From assembly GCF_018223345.1 (NCBI RefSeq), contig NZ_CP073587.1:2701001-2765000 (forward strand): a stretch of 64,000 nucleotides of DNA. Reading direction: 5' to 3'. The DNA comes from Shewanella yunxiaonensis (GTDB taxonomy: Bacteria > Pseudomonadota > Gammaproteobacteria > Enterobacterales > Shewanellaceae). A program made the translations under genes and the position numbers. Of this stretch, positions 50,118 to 58,427 are shown piece by piece. Each line of letters starts with the position of its first letter. Position 1 is the first letter of the stretch. The notes under the pieces are model-generated. The model ran no database searches. It was not told where the DNA came from and worked only from the letters and a program-made list of their open reading frames with translations.

Positions 50118-50606
50118 ATGAAACAAGGTCCTGATTGCTACTACGCCAATCTCCCGAGAGCTGGATTAGGCAGACGCTTGGGCGCCGCCTGCTACGATTT
50201 GTTACTGGCAGCGGCGGTATATGTGTTTGCCGGAATTTTAGGGTTTGCCTTTTTTGCGCTGACAAGTCGGCTCGGTATAACGTCAGTTGCTAGCGACCAA
50301 GCATTAGCAGATGTATTGAGGCAGAACCGCCTATATCATGGGGTGTACCAATGCTGGTTAATGTTATGGGTGCTCGGGTTCTACTGTTTTTTCTGGAGTC
50401 ATGCAGGACAAACCTTGGGCATGCAGGTCTGGCGTCTGCGAGTACAACATACCAATGGCCAGAATATTAGTCCGGTGACAGCGCTGGCAAGAGCTTTCTG
50501 GTCACTGTTAGGCTTAGGAAATATTTGGTTGGTCTTTAGTCAACAGCGGTTAGCATTGCAGGATAAGCTAACCGATTCAGAAATAGTCCAATTACCGAAG
50601 CCATAA
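50118..50606 (+). CDS. RDD-family membrane protein
   Basis: A 162-residue inner-membrane protein with the RDD motif near the N-terminus ('AGLGRRLGAACYDLLLAAAV', Arg-Asp pattern R..YD) and three hydrophobic helices. 'GQTLGMQVWRLRVQHTNGQN' is the typical loop between helices 2 and 3. The family is of unclear function; some members are linked to ion or osmolyte transport. It converges on lptG with a weak hairpin between the genes. Confidence 0.85.
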   Translation: MKQGPDCYYANLPRAGLGRRLGAACYDLLLAAAVYVFAGILGFAFFALTSRLGITSVASDQALADVLRQNRLYHGVYQCWLMLWVLGFYCFFWSHAGQTLGMQVWRLRVQHTNGQNISPVTALARAFWSLLGLGNIWLVFSQQRLALQDKLTDSEIVQLPKP

Positions 50607-50608
50607 AT

Positions 50609-50632
50609 ATGCCCGGCTTTAATGCAGGGCAT
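50609..50632. terminator. weak hairpin between RDD gene and lptG
   Basis: ATGCCC and GGGCAT pair with an inner GC/GC pair and one mismatch between convergent genes, followed on the plus strand by TTAGACATTTTT. It is a possible terminator for one or both directions. Confidence 0.4.
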
Positions 50633-50646
50633 TAGACATTTTTAGC

Positions 50647-51708
50647 TTACTTGCGGATGTAGTAAATTGCCGCACCAGTAAACAACAAACTTGGCATAAT
50701 GGCGCCGAAAAATGCTGGCATATTGTACACGATGCTTAATGGTCCGAAGATTTCATTACTGATATGGAATACAAAACCCGCCACCACGCCCAGCAATACT
50801 CTGGCCCCCATAGTGACATTACGCATAGGCCCAAAGATGAAAGACAGGGCCACCAGCATCATTACCGCAACCGTCACAGGCTGCATCAATTTATGCCATA
50901 ACGCCAACTCATAACGGCTAGCGTCCTGATTGTTCCCTTTGAGGTAATCCATATAACCAGCCAAGCCCTTGATAGGCAAAGAGTCCGGGTCTACTGACAC
51001 CACACTCAGCTTATCCGGCGTCAGACTGGATGGCCATCGGTCTTGTGCCTGTGTATTGACCACAATCTGTTCGTCCTTAATGCTGGTACGGCTGACATTG
51101 TGCAACTGCCAGTATTCGTTGATGTATATCGCCTTATCTGCGTGAACCACGCTCAATAAACGTTGATTCTCATCAAACTCATACAGCGTGACATCGCTGA
51201 GGTGATCTGTGGTGTTAATCTGGCCGATGTTAACAAACATATTGCCATCCCGAGCCCAGACACCACGATGCGATTTAATCAGATTACCGCCAGAAATTTT
51301 AGTGGCTTTAAGCTCACTGGCTTTCATCTCTGCCACTGGAGCGCCCCATTCGCCTAAAGCCATCACCAGCAACATCATAGGAATTGCAGTTTTCATGACC
51401 GACAGAGTGATCTGCAATCGCGACAACCCGGAAGCCTGCATCACCACTAATTCCGAATTGGAAGCCAATACGCCCAAACCAATCAAGGCACCAAGCAGCA
51501 CTGCCATCGCAAAAAACGTTTCAATATCACTGGGCACCAGATACAGCACATACATGGCTGCATCCATCATGCTGTAAGTGCCTCGACCGACCAATCGTAA
51601 TTGGTCAACCCACTTGATGATAGCTGACAGTCCAGTCAGAACTAACAAACAGAGCGCGGATGAGCTTAATAATACCCGGGCAATATACCAGTCCAAAATC
51701 TTCATCAT
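50647..51708 (-). CDS. lptG: LPS export ABC transporter permease LptG
   Basis: A 353-residue inner-membrane subunit of the LptB2FG extractor that lifts LPS from the inner membrane to the Lpt bridge. Six membrane helices flank a large periplasmic beta-jellyroll region (about residues 130-270). 'ILDWYIARVLLSSSALCLLV' opens the protein, and 'ASNSELVVMQASGLSRLQI' is the coupling region to LptB. It overlaps lptF by 4 bp (ATGA). It acts with the LptE lipoprotein gene at 35478 in the same export path. Confidence 0.95.
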   Translation of the reverse strand: MMKILDWYIARVLLSSSALCLLVLTGLSAIIKWVDQLRLVGRGTYSMMDAAMYVLYLVPSDIETFFAMAVLLGALIGLGVLASNSELVVMQASGLSRLQITLSVMKTAIPMMLLVMALGEWGAPVAEMKASELKATKISGGNLIKSHRGVWARDGNMFVNIGQINTTDHLSDVTLYEFDENQRLLSVVHADKAIYINEYWQLHNVSRTSIKDEQIVVNTQAQDRWPSSLTPDKLSVVSVDPDSLPIKGLAGYMDYLKGNNQDASRYELALWHKLMQPVTVAVMMLVALSFIFGPMRNVTMGARVLLGVVAGFVFHISNEIFGPLSIVYNMPAFFGAIMPSLLFTGAAIYYIRK

Positions 51709-52814
51709 GCGATACTCCTTCTGCGGAACATCGCCGCAATCCGAGTACCCAATGGACGCTCTTTACTCAGTAACAATATCCCCAACAATAAGGCCGAGCC
51801 ATGGATCCACCACATACCAAGCCACAACGGGATAACGTTGTCTTGTAGCGCCTTACGACCAGCAACCAGCAAACCGAAATATCCCAGATACAACAATATT
51901 GCCGGAAACAATTTGCCAAATTTACCCTGCCGCACATTGACTCTTGCCATCGGCACGGCAATCAAGGTCATTAGCGGAATTGCTAACGGAATTGCCAGCC
52001 GCCATTGCAACTCTGCCACCGCGATACTGGTATGCTGACTCAACAACTCCTGGGTAGAAAGCGCCGCCATCCGGCGATCAGTTTCATCTACTTCCTGTTC
52101 TTTAATCTTGGTCTGATAACTTCCAAATTCAATAACTTGAACATCCTTGCGGTTAGCCGCACCTTGGTAACGCACACCATTATCCAGTTTAAGGCTTTCG
52201 GCACCGCTGTTATCTTCAGTCACGCGACCACTTTTCGCTACCACGAGGTTAGTCTGACCAGACTCTTTGCCAGACTCGGGTAACTGCACCACAAAAACCT
52301 TTTGCAACTCGTTTTCTTTGCTGATTTTTTCAACATAAATGACGGCACGGCCATTAGGACTGGTCTGAAACCGACCCGGTACCAATGCAGCCAGCCCGGC
52401 GTCTGACTTAGCTTTTTCAAGCACTATGTGTTGCCGTTCTTCTGCCCATGGCTTGCCATACATAGACAACCAGAAGGTAAATAAACAATTAACCAACGCC
52501 ACCAACAGCGTCACGCGGGCGACATACCACTCACTGATGCCAACGCCATGGAGCACCACCATTTCATTTTCAGCATACATACGTCCGTGAGCCAACAAGA
52601 CCCCAAGGAACAGACTCAACGGCAATATCAACACCAACAACCCCGGCAAGTTGAGTCCAATCAGGGTCATAACTAAAGAAGAGGGAAATTCTCCGTCCGA
52701 GGCACCGGCGAGAATTCGCACAAATTGCTGACTGACGAAAATAGCCAAGAGCACAGACAGCACTGCGACCTGAGTTTTGAGCACTTCACGAATTAAGTAT
52801 CTGAATACAATCAC
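51705..52814 (-). CDS. lptF: LPS export ABC transporter permease LptF
   Basis: A 369-residue partner of LptG, with the same layout of membrane helices around a periplasmic jellyroll domain. 'MIVFRYLIREVLKTQVAVLS' and 'VLLAHGRMYAENEMVVLHGV' are typical, as is the helix pair ending in 'LLSKERPLGTRIAAMFRRRS'. It is first in the lptF-lptG pair and divergent from pepA, the arrangement found in E. coli. The 248-bp divergent region carries an 8-bp palindrome. Confidence 0.95.
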   Translation of the reverse strand: MIVFRYLIREVLKTQVAVLSVLLAIFVSQQFVRILAGASDGEFPSSLVMTLIGLNLPGLLVLILPLSLFLGVLLAHGRMYAENEMVVLHGVGISEWYVARVTLLVALVNCLFTFWLSMYGKPWAEERQHIVLEKAKSDAGLAALVPGRFQTSPNGRAVIYVEKISKENELQKVFVVQLPESGKESGQTNLVVAKSGRVTEDNSGAESLKLDNGVRYQGAANRKDVQVIEFGSYQTKIKEQEVDETDRRMAALSTQELLSQHTSIAVAELQWRLAIPLAIPLMTLIAVPMARVNVRQGKFGKLFPAILLYLGYFGLLVAGRKALQDNVIPLWLGMWWIHGSALLLGILLLSKERPLGTRIAAMFRRRSIA

Positions 52815-52870
52815 AGGCAGGTCCTGTATCTAAACTTATCTTTTTGCTGATATCAGAGTATCTTTTATGT

Positions 52871-52893
52871 AAACTGTCCACTTTTGACAGTTT
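52871..52893. promoter_or_regulatory. inverted repeat in the lptF-pepA divergent region
   Basis: AAACTGTC (52871-52878) and GACAGTTT (52886-52893) are perfect inverted arms 7 bp apart, and GTAAC-TTA-GTTAC follows at 52919-52931. They are possible operator elements; no regulator is assigned. Confidence 0.3.
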
Positions 52894-53062
52894 TCTGTCC
52901 AAACTGGCGGTGCTGATAGTAACTTAGTTACCTCCATCGCTGCGGATAGATGTCTAGTACCGTCTCACGCCGGATATAAAATCCGCCCCAATGTAGATGG
53001 ACATAAGCGGACATTATCCAATAAATCAAAAAGTTTGTCTTTAAAAGAATCTAGGAGAGCTC

Positions 53063-54571
53063 ATGGAGTTTAGCGTAAAGAGCGGCAGTCCGGAGAAGCA
53101 GCGTTCCGCTTGTATTGTGGTCGGCGTTTATGAACCGCGCCGCCTATCCGGTATTGCTGAACAGCTGGACAAGATTAGCGGTGGTTATATCAGCAACCTG
53201 CTGCGACGCGGCGATCTGGAAGGTAAAACTGGCCAGATGCTACTGTTGCACCATGTTGATAATGTCCTAAGTGAGCGGATATTACTGGTGGGCTGTGGCA
53301 AAGAACGAGAACTCGATGAGCGCCAGTACAAACAAATCATTGCCAAGACTATCAACACGTTAAATGAAACCGGTTCAATGGAGGCTGTATGCTTCCTCAC
53401 CGAGTTACATGTAAAAGGTCGCGACACCTATTGGAAAGTTCGTCAGGCAGTTGAGACCACTAACGCTGCGCTGTATAGCTTCGACGCTATGAAGAGTCGT
53501 AAAGGAGAAGCTCGTCGTCCGCTTCGTAAACTGGTGTTTAACGTACCGACTCGCCGTGAGCTGTCATTAGGTGAACGAGCCATTGCACACGGTTTGGGAG
53601 TCTCTGCGGGTATCGATTTGTGCCGTAATGTTGCCAACATGCCACCCAATATCTGCAACGCAGCCTATCTTGCCTCGCAAGCGAAACAGTTGGCTGAAGT
53701 TTATGAAGATCTCAAAGTTTCTACTGTTGGCGAAGAACAGATGGAACAATTGGGCATGAATGCGTATCTGGCCGTTGGACGCGGCAGTGCTAATGAATCC
53801 ATTATGACTGTGATGGAATATCAAGGTGCAGTAGACAACACCGCTAAACCGATTGTACTAGTGGGCAAAGGCCTGACGTTTGACTCAGGTGGTATTTCAT
53901 TAAAACCTGGCGAAGCCATGGATGAAATGAAATATGACATGGGTGGTGCCGCGGGTGTTCTTGGTACCATGAAAGCTATTTGCGAATTGAAACTCCCGAT
54001 CAATGTCATTGGCGTACTGGCGGGCTGCGAGAATATGCCCTCCGGCAATTCCTATCGTCCTGGTGACATACTGACCACGATGAGCGGTCAAACCGTTGAA
54101 GTGCTCAATACGGATGCCGAAGGCCGCTTGGTGTTATGTGATGTTCTCACCTATGTTGAACGTTTCGAACCGGAGTTGGTGGTTGATACCGCTACGCTCA
54201 CCGGTGCTTGTGTCATTGCGCTAGGGAAGCACGCCTCTGGCCTGTTTTCCAGCCACAACCCATTGGCTCATGAGTTACTCAACGCTGGAGAACAAGCAGG
54301 TGACCGCGCCTGGCGTTTGCCACTATGGGAAGAATATCAGGAACAACTCGACAGTCCATTTGCGGATATGGCCAATATTGGTGGTCGACCAGCGGGCTCC
54401 ATTACCGCCGCCTGTTTCCTGTCGCGTTTTGCTAAAAAATATAATTGGGCGCATCTGGATATTGCCGGTACCGCCTGGACCAGTGGTGCCAACAAGGGTT
54501 CAACCGGGCGTCCAGTGCCAATGTTAACCCAGTTTATCCTGAACCGCTCTGGCGTAGAACAGGGCGAGTAA
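53063..54571 (+). CDS. pepA: leucyl aminopeptidase, M17 family
   Basis: A 502-residue hexameric manganese/zinc aminopeptidase that trims N-terminal residues; in E. coli PepA also binds DNA in carAB control and Xer recombination. The metal-site motifs are '[20 protein letters not shown]', '[14 protein letters not shown]' and '[18 protein letters not shown]'. The N-terminal domain '[20 protein letters not shown]' is complete. The start is preceded by AGGAG. A terminator follows. Confidence 0.97.
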   Translation: MEFSVKSGSPEKQRSACIVVGVYEPRRLSGIAEQLDKISGGYISNLLRRGDLEGKTGQMLLLHHVDNVLSERILLVGCGKERELDERQYKQIIAKTINTLNETGSMEAVCFLTELHVKGRDTYWKVRQAVETTNAALYSFDAMKSRKGEARRPLRKLVFNVPTRRELSLGERAIAHGLGVSAGIDLCRNVANMPPNICNAAYLASQAKQLAEVYEDLKVSTVGEEQMEQLGMNAYLAVGRGSANESIMTVMEYQGAVDNTAKPIVLVGKGLTFDSGGISLKPGEAMDEMKYDMGGAAGVLGTMKAICELKLPINVIGVLAGCENMPSGNSYRPGDILTTMSGQTVEVLNTDAEGRLVLCDVLTYVERFEPELVVDTATLTGACVIALGKHASGLFSSHNPLAHELLNAGEQAGDRAWRLPLWEEYQEQLDSPFADMANIGGRPAGSITAACFLSRFAKKYNWAHLDIAGTAWTSGANKGSTGRPVPMLTQFILNRSGVEQGE

Positions 54572-54590
54572 GCCTGGGATGTTCATCCAA

Positions 54591-54618
54591 AAGCGAAGCC
54601 TCAAGCTTCGCTTTTTTT
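54591..54618 (+). terminator. terminator of pepA
   Basis: AAGCGAAGC and GCTTCGCTT pair around a 5-base loop and end in TTTTTTT, 20 bp past the stop. The stem is the same as that of the terminator at 58201. Confidence 0.88.
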
Positions 54619-54636
54619 ATGTTTGCGCTCATTCAA

Positions 54637-55299
54637 TTACGGCGCGGAACTATCGTAAATGGTGATAAAGCTGCATCGTTCAGGCAGTAATGGATTTATC
54701 TGCTCCACAATATCCAACCTGTCTGCTGGTCGCTCCCCGTTCCAGGTGGCCACTTGTACTCGCTTCAGCTTAAATGTCAGACGCGAATGTGCGGTTGAGA
54801 ATGCACCAACACCTTGTTCATCCACAGTGTAATGGCCCTTAATAACAGGAAATGTCTCACCTCTATCAAGCGAAAAAGCATCCGCATCGGTTTCCAACAC
54901 AATATATTGCTGCCCACAATCTTCGCTTTGCATCACCATCGGCATAATGACGTTAACTTGTGAAGGCAAATACACACCAACATTACGCCCATTGTAAAAA
55001 TACTGTTCGGTTTGCATGGAAACCACATCGACTGACGCGTAACCATGTTGCTGCAACGAGGTTACGATGCCACCAATGTAAGCATCATCAAATAACGCAG
55101 GGCTCTTGATCAGCAGCGGCTGTGTAAGTCGGTACGGGGGCGCCACATCAATAACGGAGACATCATATCCCTGCTGTTTTAACTGAGCTTTGAGCGCATC
55201 GACCACGGATGACGCCACATGAGATCGTGACAGGAAAACATGCTGTTCAGCGCATCCCACTAGTAGACAGAGCCACAACAAAAGGTATCCATTCCTCAA
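54637..55299 (-). CDS. lipoprotein of unknown function
   Basis: A 220-residue protein with a lipoprotein signal: 'LLLWLCLLVGCAEQ' puts the lipidated Cys near residue 16, with no Asp at +2, so an outer-membrane location is expected. The mature part begins 'HVASSVVDALKAQLKQQGYD', resembling a SPOR-like or LytR-C-like alpha/beta repeat, and later shows 'YFYNGRNVGVYLPSQVNVIM' and two Cys (in 'EDCGQQYIV' and 'ERCSFITIYD'). I do not recognise the family with certainty. A bulged inverted repeat lies 22 bp upstream of the start. It converges on pepA. Confidence 0.65.
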   Translation of the reverse strand: MRNGYLLLWLCLLVGCAEQHVFLSRSHVASSVVDALKAQLKQQGYDVSVIDVAPPYRLTQPLLIKSPALFDDAYIGGIVTSLQQHGYASVDVVSMQTEQYFYNGRNVGVYLPSQVNVIMPMVMQSEDCGQQYIVLETDADAFSLDRGETFPVIKGHYTVDEQGVGAFSTAHSRLTFKLKRVQVATWNGERPADRLDIVEQINPLLPERCSFITIYDSSAP

Positions 55300-55320
55300 G
55301 GTTTCGCTCCCATGATGTTT

Positions 55321-55352
55321 TGATGAGTTGCATGTTGACTATGCACTCATCA
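55321..55352. promoter_or_regulatory. bulged 12-bp inverted repeat upstream of the lipoprotein gene
   Basis: TGATGAGTTGCAT (55321-55333) and ATGCACTCATCA (55341-55352) pair fully apart from one extra T, with a 7-base loop. No U-run follows. It may be an operator or a 5'-UTR hairpin. Confidence 0.4.
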
Positions 55353-55542
55353 CCAGCGAATTAAACTCGCCGCAATTTCTGACCGTGTTAAATAAATTAC
55401 ATTTTATTTTAAAACAATATGTTATATGTCTTCCGTTAAAAATCAAACCGCCCAATCTCATACTTTGTTACGAAATCTTCACTAGACTATCTTTAAGGAA
55501 AACAGTAACGTTCAGCCGTTATAACAGAATGTCCTGAATCAA

Positions 55543-55842
55543 ATGTTGCATAGACTAATACCGCACAACAAAAAGTGGCTTTGGCTGCTACTTGGCGTTT
55601 GGCTGACTGTTTTGCAGTCGGTCGCGGTAGTGCACTCCGCGCAACATGGTTTAGTCCATGAACACGCCCACTGTCTGCTGTGTAATTTCGGTAACCATCC
55701 AACCACCGGCCCAATGGCAATACTGCCAATTGCCGCCACACAATCGTTGGTTACCAATGTTTCCGAACAACCTTACACACAGCCCGCGCTCCCTTGGTTG
55801 CGCACCCTGTCAGCTCGCGCACCACCAGCTCTGTTCTTCTAA
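55543..55842 (+). CDS. small His/Cys-rich membrane-anchored protein (DUF2946-like)
   Basis: A 99-residue protein with one hydrophobic N-terminal segment (residues 12-30). Immediately after it comes a metal-binding-like cluster: H31, H35, H39, H41, H43, C44, C47 and H52 (in 'HEHAHCLLCNFGNH'). The arrangement resembles DUF2946-type small proteins often encoded beside TonB receptors for metals. The start codon has no strong ribosome-binding site, which lowers confidence. It ends 50 bp before a ZnuD-like receptor gene. A role in periplasmic metal handling (zinc or copper) is inferred. Confidence 0.68.
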   Translation: MLHRLIPHNKKWLWLLLGVWLTVLQSVAVVHSAQHGLVHEHAHCLLCNFGNHPTTGPMAILPIAATQSLVTNVSEQPYTQPALPWLRTLSARAPPALFF

Positions 55843-55892
55843 TAACTCTATAAAAAATCTTAATTTTTATTGCTTATCAAAGGACAGGCATA

Positions 55893-58169
55893 ATGAAACT
55901 CGCTGTTTTATTCGTAGCATTGGCATCTGCCGGTGTGACTTCAACTGCTTTTGCCGCCCAATTACAGGGCAAAGTCACCGACACTAAAGGAAATCCGGTA
56001 AAGGATGCGATGGTCAGTGTCGATGGCGGCACCCAAACAACCACTGATGCACAAGGCCAATATCGTTTACAAGTTGCCGATAACAGCCATCTGCATCTGC
56101 ACATCAGCAGTGATAATTACAAACACGGTGAACAGGATTTAACGGTTAGCAGCGGCACGATCACCCAAAATTTCACCCTGACTGCCGTTCAAATCGAAAA
56201 TATTGTAGTGACGGCATCCCCCTTAGGACGTTCAGCCCTGGAAAGTACCACCCCAGTTACCGTGCTCAGTGATGACCAACTGAAACTCAATACTGAGCCA
56301 ACACTGGGAGATACACTCGATAAACTCCCCGGCGTGCAAGCTACCCACTTTGGAGCAGGTGCTAGTCGTCCGATCATCCGCGGTATGGACGGCCCTCGAG
56401 TTAAGGTGCTGGAAAACGGTCTGTCGGTAGGCGATGCATCTACCGTTTCAGCCGACCATGCGGTGACAGCGGAAGCCGCCTCTGCGGAGCAGATTGAAAT
56501 TCTTCGTGGTCCAGGCACGCTTCTTTATGGTAATGGTGCTATCGGCGGCGTGGTTAACGTTGTCGATAAACGTATGCACGAACAACCCGTTGATACGTTT
56601 AACGGTTCCGTGGGCGCTCGCTATGATTCTGCCAACAATGGTGAAACGGTGAATGCCGATCTCAATGGTGGCAATGGTAAATTTAACTGGCATCTAGATG
56701 GCACCCATCGCAATACCGATGATTACGATATCCCGGGAGAAGCAATTGAAGGTGATGCCACCACGCACGGCAGCGTCGATAACAGCCAGTTGAAACTAAA
56801 TGAATATGCTGGTGGCGTGGGTTATACCGGCGATAACGGTTTTATCAGTGTTTCTGGCGCACGCACAGAATCCAATTACGGTATTCCCGGTCGTGGTGAA
56901 GTTGACGCACCAGACATTACCATCGACATGAAAAAAACCGCCTGGCAACTACATGCTGGCTTACTCGATCCATTTGCAGGTTTCTCTAAAGTTCGTTTAG
57001 ATGCGGGTTACACCGATTATCAGCATGCGGAAGAAGAAGATGGCGATGCCGATACCTTCTTTTACAACAAACAATCAGAAGCACGTCTGACGTTGAATAA
57101 TAACCCCTGGGGAGAATGGCAAGGAGCAATGGGACTGCACATCATGCACCGGGATTTTTCGGTGCAAGGAGCAGAGCAGTTAACGCCTAACAGCAACACC
57201 GATACTCTCGCCGCCTTTATTATGCAGGAACGTAAAGTCGGCGATTTTCGGTTTGAACTGGGCGGTCGCGTCGAAGACTATCGGCTTAATCCCGAAGCGA
57301 TGACGTTAGAAACTTTGATCGGGGAAGAAGAGTACCAGCCAGAAAAACTGAGTGATCTCAACACGACATTATCAGCAGGCTTGGTATGGGATTTCGATCC
57401 GTCGTATAACCTGAGTCTGGCACTTACTCGTGCCGAACGTGCGGCCACTGCCGAAGAGCTGTACAGCTATGGGCCGCATGATGCAACCCAGAGCTTTGAA
57501 CTTGGCTCAGAATTTCGCATTGAGAATGGTCAGATAGTTGTCAATGCCGGCGATGCCAACAAAGAAATAGCGAATAACATCGATCTGACCTTGCGTAAAC
57601 TGGATGGTAGCTGGACTGGCTCATTAAGCATGGCCTATAACCGGGTCAATAACTTCTTTTATGAAGCGAATACCGGCTTGGTCGCTTCAGATATCGTCAA
57701 TAGTGACGGCGAAGGCGATCTGCCAGTTTATCAATATGCACAAGATGATGCCGAACTCTATTCCATAGAAGCTCAGGCAAAAATCCCATTCAACGATAGC
57801 TGGTCAATGGATCTGTTTAGCGACTACACCCGCGGTAAACTGGTAGACGGTGGTAACTTGCCGAGGATCTCACCATTACGCTTTGGTTCCACTTTGAATT
57901 TTGATGTGGATCAGTGGCACGCTGATGTGGGTATGATTGCCTATGCACGTCAAACTGATGTAGCAGAAAATGAGACAGAAACCGCCGGTTATACATTGGT
58001 TAACGCCGCAGTAACCTATCGGCTGTTCGGTGATAGTGGCGACATGTTGCTCTACCTGAAAGGGACAAACCTGACCAATCAGGAAGCGCGTCCACACACC
58101 TCTTTGCTGAAAGATTACGCTCCCCTAATGGGACGCAATGTTATGCTTGGGGTCAGTTACAATTTCTAA
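55893..58169 (+). CDS. TonB-dependent receptor, ZnuD-like
   Basis: A 758-residue outer-membrane receptor. A signal peptide (about residues 1-21) is followed by a carboxypeptidase-regulatory-like domain with 'SHLHLHISSDNYKHGE', then a plug domain from about residue 100 ('ENIVVTASPLGRSALESTTP', 'PIIRGMDGPRVKVLENGLSV') and a 22-strand-type barrel ending 'GRNVMLGVSYNF'. The plug pattern 'SADHAVTAEAASAEQIEILR' and 'LLYGNGAIGGVVNVVD' is like ZnuD zinc receptors. The preceding small His/Cys protein supports metal uptake. An intrinsic terminator follows. Zinc is an inference; other metal complexes remain possible. Confidence 0.82.
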   Translation: MKLAVLFVALASAGVTSTAFAAQLQGKVTDTKGNPVKDAMVSVDGGTQTTTDAQGQYRLQVADNSHLHLHISSDNYKHGEQDLTVSSGTITQNFTLTAVQIENIVVTASPLGRSALESTTPVTVLSDDQLKLNTEPTLGDTLDKLPGVQATHFGAGASRPIIRGMDGPRVKVLENGLSVGDASTVSADHAVTAEAASAEQIEILRGPGTLLYGNGAIGGVVNVVDKRMHEQPVDTFNGSVGARYDSANNGETVNADLNGGNGKFNWHLDGTHRNTDDYDIPGEAIEGDATTHGSVDNSQLKLNEYAGGVGYTGDNGFISVSGARTESNYGIPGRGEVDAPDITIDMKKTAWQLHAGLLDPFAGFSKVRLDAGYTDYQHAEEEDGDADTFFYNKQSEARLTLNNNPWGEWQGAMGLHIMHRDFSVQGAEQLTPNSNTDTLAAFIMQERKVGDFRFELGGRVEDYRLNPEAMTLETLIGEEEYQPEKLSDLNTTLSAGLVWDFDPSYNLSLALTRAERAATAEELYSYGPHDATQSFELGSEFRIENGQIVVNAGDANKEIANNIDLTLRKLDGSWTGSLSMAYNRVNNFFYEANTGLVASDIVNSDGEGDLPVYQYAQDDAELYSIEAQAKIPFNDSWSMDLFSDYTRGKLVDGGNLPRISPLRFGSTLNFDVDQWHADVGMIAYARQTDVAENETETAGYTLVNAAVTYRLFGDSGDMLLYLKGTNLTNQEARPHTSLLKDYAPLMGRNVMLGVSYNF

Positions 58170-58200
58170 GGCTAATTGATTAATTCAATATATAATCTTC

Positions 58201-58232
58201 AAAAAGCGAAGCCTTGTAGCTTCGCTTTTTTC
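58201..58232 (+). terminator. terminator of the ZnuD-like receptor gene
   Basis: A 12-bp perfect stem (AAAAAGCGAAGC with GCTTCGCTTTTT) around a 6-base loop, followed by further Ts. Confidence 0.9.
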
Positions 58233-58278
58233 ATTTTTTTTGCCAAATCGTTGCACCTTTTCAGTGCCAAAAACCCAA

Positions 58279-58304
58279 AAATATTGCATTCTGGTGCAAT
58301 ATTT
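58279..58304. promoter_or_regulatory. 10-bp palindromic operator upstream of the exported aminotransferase gene
   Basis: AAATATTGCA and TGCAATATTT are perfect inverted arms with a 6-bp centre. Related elements flank it: TTGCACC at 58251-58257, and CTGGTGC (58291) paired with GCACCAG (58318). It lies 124-149 bp before the gene start and looks like a repressor or activator site; no regulator is assigned. Confidence 0.5.
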
Positions 58305-58427
58305 GGCTCACTTTGAAGCACCAGTCAGCAACATAAAAGTACATCCACTTAACATTCAATAACTTAATGACTGGCACAATTCATGCTGATACACATTGAT
58401 AATTACTACCACAAGGAGCAAGCTCAA

